A stretch of 64,000 nucleotides of DNA, taken from NCBI GenBank assembly GCA_009760855.2, contig WPIO01000158.1:188001-252000 (forward strand). The letters run 5' to 3'. The stretch comes from Cristatella mucedo. Taxonomy: Eukaryota > Bryozoa > Phylactolaemata > Cristatellidae. Below are positions 25,575 through 64,000 of the stretch, in pieces (position 1 is the first letter of the stretch; each line of letters begins with the position of its first letter). The position numbers were made by a program, and so were the translations under genes. A model generated the notes under the pieces. That model was not told where the DNA came from and ran no database searches. It worked only from the letters and a program-made list of their open reading frames with translations.

Positions 25575-25675
25575 TGAATAATAATAATAATAATAATAAT
25601 AATTCACTTGATAAAGCGCCCTCAGAGAACTCAATCTCTCTCTAGGCGCTTTACATTTGCTGTAAAGTGAATAGA
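25575..25675 (-). mobile_element. LINE family A 3' tail, antisense
   Basis: (AAT)n, then 'ttgataaagcgccctcagag', 'aactcaatctctctctagg' and 'cgctttacatttgctgtaaa'. Confidence 0.85.
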
Positions 25676-25976
25676 TCCGCGGGCTTGTTTTACGGATAGA
25701 AAATACGTGCACGGGGTCTTCTCTTAAGTTAAGAGGTTCTCGCTTCTCCCTCATCGGTGAGATCGGGTTGTAAAAGCTCGTTTGACTTGACCAGCTTAGC
25801 AGTTACGATTTTCAGCAGCTGGGTGGGCTACGAACAGCATCCTATCTCCTTTGCGTTCTTCGTTTTATTTTTTATCGGTACTTGCAGTTCTGATTAAAGA
25901 CTTGAACCTATCTATTATATGTAGTACCTTAAAATTGATCTAAGTGAGCCGGACATTGCCTTAGGTCATAATATTG

Positions 25977-25979
<3 letters not shown>

Positions 25980-26055
<76 letters not shown>

Positions 26056-26100
26056 CGCGCCCGCGAACGCGCGAGCTCGAGCTCGAGTTCGAGCTCACAG
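25980..26100. repeat. (CA)n array plus GAGCTC palindromes
   Basis: (CA)n at 25980-26052 (about 36 units), then alternating CG-rich sequence and repeated self-complementary GAGCTC/CTCGAG words to about 26098. Confidence 0.95.
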
Positions 26101-26993
26101 CACGCACACACATGCGCTTAGCACACACACACGCCACGCGAACACGAAGAAAAAGCGTAATAGTGCCAAGAATATCACAAACGTACATATTATTTAGCAT
26201 CTTTCATATTATTAGCGGCAATATTTTATCGCGTAGTTTGAAACTCTGAATGTCGTTTGATTCGCACAGCAGAGAGACAGCTGATGAACAACACCAACAA
26301 TTCATTATGCGACGCACGGAGCCGATGGACGAACGACTCCCTTTGCCCCCTTCTCCCACTCGACTCTCCTCTCCTCGACCGCTCGCGTCCCCTGGTCGAC
26401 CCCGATGACTCATCGACGAGGACCACAGCTGTGCACAGGCCGACCCTGATGGTGAATCCACCATCTGTCCTCCAGGGGGTTACCGGCCTGTGTCCACGCC
26501 ACATCACAGGCGGACCACAGCTATGCACCGCCCCTCTCGGCGATGCTCCTAACAGCTGTTCACTAGCTGCTTATCAGAGGACCCTGCATACAATCGAACT
26601 ACACTGAAATTAAAATAAAATTACTTAGTTTTACTTACAATTACCTGACGTTCACTTAAAGATGCACAAAAGTGAGAGGAAGAACTTCATCTAAGTGATC
26701 GGCTTGGGATGCATTGTACCTATTTCATTATGAGCAATCTTGTGGCGTTTATCATTTTCGTGCTGTGCGTCGCGGTCGGCTAAACACAAGGAAGAACTGT
26801 ACACTGCTTGGCATGAGCACTATTAGCTGCTCCTGTAGCGGCCACACTCTCAATCCGTCCATAGCATATTGGTTTGCTCAAAAAAAATTGACTAATTCTC
26901 ATTGAGGTGTCACTATCAAAAGCTATTAAACATTGTTTACTCCTGCAGCTTTGAGATGTTTTCATAAGATATATACCTGTTAAGGTAAATTAA
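26101..26993. other. Intergenic, no recognised gene
   Basis: Overlapping open frames on both strands at 26204-26607 show no known domain. Nothing else is recognised. Confidence 0.35.
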
Positions 26994-27236
26994 TACCGCT
27001 TGACTGTGACTTTGGCCTGCGACCAGCCGGTGGGCTGTGACGTGGCCCAGGCCGGAGTGTGCAGACCAAATAGTCTGTACAGGACGGAGAGACTGGGAAG
27101 GCTTGAGAGGCTGTGCAGGCTGGAGAAGCAGCTGCACATGTCGGAGACGCGATGGCAGAATCGGCAGAGGCGGATAGGCTTGCTCATTGCTGCTCTGTAC
27201 CTTGCAGCTACATGTGTCGGTGCTGCAAACTTGTGA
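26994..27236 (+). CDS. Open frame with possible tail anchor (unassigned)
   Basis: An 80-codon open frame that I do not recognise. It has an amphipathic, charged helix (TERLGRLERLCRLEKQLHMS) followed by RIGLLIAALYLAATCVGA, which could be a membrane anchor, and a stop at 27234-27236. There is no ATG near its 5' end; the first internal Met is in the helix. It could be a last exon of a small tail-anchored protein, or chance. The gene is not identified. Confidence 0.22.
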   Translation, partial: YRLTVTLACDQPVGCDVAQAGVCRPNSLYRTERLGRLERLCRLEKQLHMSETRWQNRQRRIGLLIAALYLAATCVGAANL

Positions 27237-27544
27237 CCTTAAGGTCAAAGGGGCGTGTAGTTCGTATGTATGTATTGTACGCACGGCCCCCCTCAGCCCC
27301 TACCCTCACACGACTCCCAAGTCTGGTAGTCGTGGTCATGTGTCAGAGGTCTCCAGAAATCTTGAATGTTGTTGTAAAGCTCCGTATAGAGCTACGTCCA
27401 ACACAGACATTTTACATTTTACATAAAGATGTGCCGGGCGCCAAACGTCTGCCTAGCAAGACACGAGCGCTCCTCATTTACCACTGAAGGAGCCGGATCA
27501 AGCAGCGTACATTTTTGGGCAGCTGCGTAATTGTCCTGTTGCAG

Positions 27545-27817
27545 GACGACCCTCAAGTATTGACCAACAGACGTATAGATGGGATGTCACAATTGTACGG
27601 ACAAACCTTGGTGAAAGTACCTATATTTATGGACGCCTCGATTCTCGCTCGGTACGCTGGAGAGTTGCACATGGCACATAGAAAACCTTCGAGGCTTTCT
27701 ATGTGCCTGAGGTGGCTGACAGACTTCATCTCGCAGAACAAAGAAAAACTGGAAGCAGAGCTAAGTCAGGAGGGCAGTGACGTAACGAAGTGGAATGGAA
27801 TAGTAACAAGATGTTTG
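27545..27817 (+). CDS. Unidentified exon candidate between Rab18 and OPLAH
   Basis: Exactly 91 codons between a strong acceptor ('tgtcctgttgcag') and a strong donor (TTTG|GTAAGG). The product is helical and charged: DDPQVLTNRRIDGMSQLYGQ, FMDASILARYAGELHMAHRK, LRWLTDFISQNKEKLEAELS. I do not recognise a family. The frame, length divisible by three and both splice sites make a real exon plausible. The partner exons are unclear: an open frame at 28738-28882 has an acceptor but the wrong phase. Confidence 0.4.
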
Positions 27818-27967
27818 GTAAGGAAATGCTACAGCAGGAACGTAGATGTCGTTTTTTCTTGAGATCTATGGAGTGGAAACAGTAGAGGACCGAAGTTATA
27901 TACTCTCACAACATTGATGATTTCAGGTATTCTTGTGTCATTAAATATGTAATACAATTTTTCAGTA

Positions 27968-28300
27968 ACAATAATAATTAGTATATTTGATATAGCGCCT
28001 TCAGAGAACTCAATCTCTTTCTAGGCAATTTACATTTGCTGCAAATGAAACACAATCGAATGATTAGTGGTAGCATGCTCATAAACAACAAGAATAATAT
28101 GATTAGGGATGACATGCACAAGGTAAGCACGCAAGTTTGGTTAGTGGCAGCATGCAGAGTGTCAACACGCATAAGCACATAAAATAAGAATCGCAGGGAC
28201 CCACTAAATACTGTGATAAATAGATGCGTTTTTAGTTTCTTTTTAAATGTGGTCAAGCCAGGAGATGTGACACAAGTCGGGAGTGGTAGTTTCAAAATCG
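27968..28300 (-). mobile_element. LINE family A relic, 3' end antisense
   Basis: Tail 'agcgccttcagagaactcaa', then 3' UTR landmarks 'gtagcatgctcataaacaac' and 'gcagcatgcagagtgtcaac', then the RT end. Serves as the uninterrupted reference for the copy at 24866. Confidence 0.85.
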
Positions 28301-28737
28301 AAATCTTTCGTTCACCAATAGCACTCGTGATCTTTAGACAACTACAAATTCTTAACGCTGTCATACCCAGATCTAAAGTGGGAGGGAACTCGGCGAACCA
28401 ACTCACACAACTTCGTTTGTAGAGGTTGCTTATGCGTGCTCTAGCGGGATACCATTGAGCAACGTAGTGTGTGCACGTCAACTGATATGTAGTACACACC
28501 GAATTTTTTAAACTGACAATTTACCGAAGATAAGCTTTGAAGGCGCTATCTGCTATGCGAATCTAATATCTCTTGTTAATATGTACCTTGATTTGCTTAT
28601 GAGTACGTGGACATTGATACAGTATTGTTAAAATTAATTTGAAATTTTTGTTTTTGGAGCCGATTGGAATTTTTATCTGTTGGAAGTAGCTTATAAAGCT
28701 TGACTGTAATTTTTATTTTCTTTCAAGATAAATTCGC

Positions 28738-28882
28738 TATCATTTTGACCCGTTATCGCGGGCCCCTAGAAGGCATGAAGCCCATAGGCCGGTCATACTT
28801 TGCCTATTCGGTAATCCGTAACCGAGTGCAAACTGAGTTAATCAGTATAAGAACAGCAAAGCAAAAGCTTCCACCCAAATAG
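28738..28882 (+). other. Open frame after a splice acceptor (doubtful)
   Basis: After 'ttttctttcaag', a 48-codon frame runs KFAIILTRYRGPLEGMKPIG to a TAG at 28880. It would need a donor one base into a codon, which 27817 does not give. May be unrelated or chance. Confidence 0.2.
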
Positions 28883-29040
28883 TCTTCAAATGAAAGATTG
28901 TGTTGGCCCTTAAGAGAAGCTGAAGTCACGCGAAGGAAGAAACAGTCGGGCAAAAGCTCTGTTGGGGATGAAGTAGCTAAGCCATAGCAAACCTCACGTG
29001 TTAGGGGAATTTAAAACAAATAAAGTAAAATGAAGGTTAT

Positions 29041-29177
29041 CTGATTCAGCAGCCTCGTGGGTCCAGTGGCTGAATAGCCTTAGCGGCTATTACTATCGCT
29101 TACATGGAAAATGGCTGGCTGCGGGACTTCGAACCCACGCCCTAGATGGTGAAGTGCAGCCAGTAAACCCCCACCCG
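29041..29177 (-). mobile_element. SINE family B, copy 3
   Basis: Antisense B box 'gggacttcgaacccacg' and tail block 'attcagcagcctc'; includes the 'gtgaagtgca' head word shared with copies at 37020 and 52200. Confidence 0.75.
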
Positions 29178-29394
29178 AAAAAACAGTACTCTGCACCTGC
29201 CGATCAAGGGGAAAGCGTAAACTGCAGTTATATGATTTAAAAACCAGTCGAATGGCTGTGATAGTGATCCTTTAAAAAACGGTATAGCAGCTTAATAGTA
29301 CTATTTTTTCTAGGTGCTTTATATGTATTGGAAAAGAAGTAGTTTATAATCCAGTATATAGATCAAAAATAAAATTATTTTGACTATTTTTGTA

Positions 29395-30215
29395 GCATCA
29401 AGTGACCGTTAAACTCGACATGCTGCTACAAAGCTAAGTCTGCTTACTTTCAAGATGGTAGCATTACAAGAAATCCGGCCTGCTTAAACAGAGGTACCAC
29501 ATCCAAGTTGGTCCTTGCATTGATGACATCCCGTCTCGACTTCTGTAACTCACTACTTTACATGCAGGTCTTCCGATCTGTGCAATCAGGGGCTTACAGT
29601 TGATGCAAAGCTCTACTGCCTGGGTTTTTTGTCGTGGGCACCACAGTCGCCACACATACCACTTCTCGACGACCTGCACACACTCACCATCATATATCAT
29701 ATATAATCGTCATCGTATATTGTCATATATCGTATCAGCAGCATATCTATTTCAGTGTTTTGTCATTCACTTTTAGGTCACTTCATTCCCTTGCTCCAGA
29801 CTACCTAACCAAACTATTTCTATAACCGGGCTAGATATCGTACCGCTCGATCTTTTGATTCAAGTCGTACAGCCATACTTCTAAACAACCTCAAATCGTT
29901 TGGAGACGATGCGTTTAGTTTGCATGCTCATAAAGCCTGGAACTCACTCCTGACTGACGTCACGACACCACTGACTTGACAGCTTTGTAAAAGAATATAA
30001 AAACGTACCTGTTCCTCACAGTACTTGCTGGGTTCGTCGGAATTTTATTTTATGTGCTTATGTGTGCTGACACTGCGCATGTTATCATCAACTTTTGGGT
30101 CTGCTATACCATGCAATTGACGTGCTTTCACTACAGCACATATGTGCCTAGAAAGTAATTCAGGGCACCTGTAAATTTCTTACAACATTATTTCTATTTT
30201 TATTATTACTAATAT
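29395..30215 (+). mobile_element. LINE family A relic
   Basis: Decayed RT C-terminal region ('gacatcccgtctcgacttct', 'aaagcctggaactcactcc'), 3' UTR and a degenerate tail with ATT repeats near 30190-30215. Confidence 0.8.
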
Positions 30216-30499
30216 TAGTAGTATTATTAAGATTGAGCAATCGACACAATAACTCATCACTCTCGCCTACAATGGATTGAATTAATGCATTAACATACCC
30301 CGAGTGCAAAGCTTTTTCGGAACCCCACCGTTTCTTTACAATGAGTGAATAGTCTGTAATCCTATCCAACCAGAAAATTTAGCGTGTCGGAATGTGCTTT
30401 CCTGTAATAACTGAGCATAAAACTACGACACATTTACGTGTTTACGCGGAATGGCGAAATGTCTTCATAAGGCATTAGCGTTGCCTTATTCTGCACACA

Positions 30500-30795
30500 C
30501 GAACCTCGAGTAGTCATTCAGCTAAGGAGCCAGCACCCGGGTAGCCCCGGGAACCGGTCGGCTGGGCTGGGGGGCGTGGTGAAATGTGCGCCTGCGGCTT
30601 CGCCCCTCCCCCCTAAGGATCCCCATGCGGACAATGCGGACATGCAGACGGACGTACACCCGACATTGACGGAAGCGGAAGCCATCTGGCGCCGATTTGA
30701 GGGTGTGCAGTTCTGTGCCTCGGCTATCATACCGACTGCGAGCCGCTTTAATGCTGGCGTAACTGTGCCTCGCTGGTAACACCTTGTAGGTAGGG
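30500..30795 (+). promoter_or_regulatory. Probable OPLAH 5' region
   Basis: GC-rich, CpG-containing stretch ('gtagccccgggaaccggtcg') directly before the OPLAH start codon. It probably holds the 5' UTR and promoter. No TATA box is obvious. A TAG lies in frame nine bases before the ATG at 30796, which fixes the start. Confidence 0.4.
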
Positions 30796-63215
<32,420 letters not shown>

Positions 63216-63349
63216 GTGCCTTCCATGCTCGCGTGCACGCCCAAGCTCATATGACTTGCACGAGTCTTGGTGCGTGTTTGTATGTCTGCATGATAGAGCT
63301 CGTACAAGCATGCATTCCCTCTCGTGCTTGTGGTTGTGTGTGCCTGTTT

Positions 63350-63425
63350 GCGTGTGTGGTGGGCACGGTAGTGCACGTGAGCTAGCTTGCGTGTGTGGTG
63401 GGCACGGTAGTGCACGTGAGCTAGC
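63350..63425. repeat. 39-bp tandem duplication
   Basis: The unit 'gcgtgtgtggtgggcacggt' plus 'agtgcacgtgagctagctt' occurs twice head to tail (63350-63388, 63389-63425). Confidence 0.95.
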
Positions 63426-64000
63426 ATAAGTGCTAGGCCATGGGAGCTTTGTACCAACGACATAGAGTTTGCTAAGACTGTTACCCCGTGCATACCCAAG
63501 CACGGCTGCTACTGTATGTGTGATTATTTTGACCCTGCTATTGTTATGCACTTCGTTAGGGATGCTGGTTGATATATGACGATCGATTAATGCATGTTAA
63601 CTCCTTGCCTATTGCTATTGGCTTCTGGTGATAAAGATTCTCTCATTTCTATCGGTGCTTTATAAAGCATCCAACTACCGGTTGAGGCTGCCTGCTCTTC
63701 TTTTGGAATGAACTCAAGGTTAGTTGTTGTTGCTAGGCTGAGGTGTTTTCTGTGAGTGGCAAGAATTCTATACTGTTTCCTACTGTAGTATAGTTCGAGA
63801 TTTGTTTTTTCGTTTCGATAAATTCCTTGATCTAATAACTCGTACTGGTCCAGTGGCAAAGTCGTGTATGTCGCTTTTTCAGCTATGACGTTACGGGCTA
63901 GAATTCGACTATATCTAAACCCTGCTAGAATTGGCGATTCTATGCAGTATGGATTGTTATGTGTTACACTTACTGCTGACATTGTCAGGCAAATGAGCTG
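63426..64000. other. OPLAH intron 21, right edge
   Basis: An antisense frame at 63587-63982 has no recognised domain and no clear splice support. The next OPLAH exon is not in the window. Confidence 0.35.

Noticed and set aside
28738-28882. Last exon of the unidentified gene
   Set aside because: Acceptor is good but the phase does not fit the donor at 27817; kept only as a doubtful open frame.
30518-30782. Three overlapping frames just upstream of OPLAH
   Set aside because: GC-rich 5' region; none shows a domain, and a stop in frame precedes the OPLAH start.

Overview
The window is animal nuclear DNA: about 64 kb with three multi-exon genes, GT-AG introns and a high load of retroposons and long microsatellites. 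The proteins are conserved across animals. The repeats (L2/CR1-like LINEs with (ATT)n or (ACATT)n tails, tRNA-headed SINEs, a SPIN-like hAT element, a Ty3/gypsy-type gag relic) suggest an invertebrate. A mollusc, perhaps a gastropod, is my best guess, but only an inference. I see no prokaryotic operon, CRISPR array or phage.

Layout. (1) 1312-6511, plus strand: the 3' part of a cytospin (SPECC1/SPECC1L) homologue, with coiled coil, a Ser/Ala-rich linker and a C-terminal calponin-homology domain split over three exons. Its 5' part lies before the window. (2) 9497-23287, minus strand: a complete six-exon Rab18 small GTPase, 205 codons, with all G motifs and a C-terminal CSVI prenylation box. It is convergent with cytospin. 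(3) 30796 to beyond the right edge, plus strand: 5-oxoprolinase (OPLAH). Twenty-one exons (30796-63215) join in frame to give 942 codons, about three quarters of the human length. The gene is divergent from Rab18, with about 7.5 kb between them. That interval also holds one well-spliced but unidentified exon candidate (27545-27817) and a nearby open frame ending in a possible membrane anchor.

Introns and intergenic DNA are mostly transposon debris: LINE family A (3' tail with a double-stem hairpin, then (ATT)n), LINE family B (tail (ACATT)n), SINE family A (tRNA-like head plus a tail nearly the same as the LINE-A hairpin), SINE family B (another tRNA-like head), two short hAT elements with perfect 8-bp target duplications, a frameshifted gag relic, and CA, GA, AT and ACAT arrays up to about 450 bp. 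Several insertions are nested, which orders them in time.

The three genes have unrelated jobs: cytoskeleton and adhesion (cytospin), lipid-droplet and ER trafficking (Rab18), glutathione-cycle turnover of 5-oxoproline (OPLAH). I see no sign that they form a functional unit. I found no convincing new biological system. The points most worth checking are the SPIN-like hAT pair (possible horizontal transfer), the shared SINE/LINE hairpin tail and the unidentified exon between Rab18 and OPLAH.
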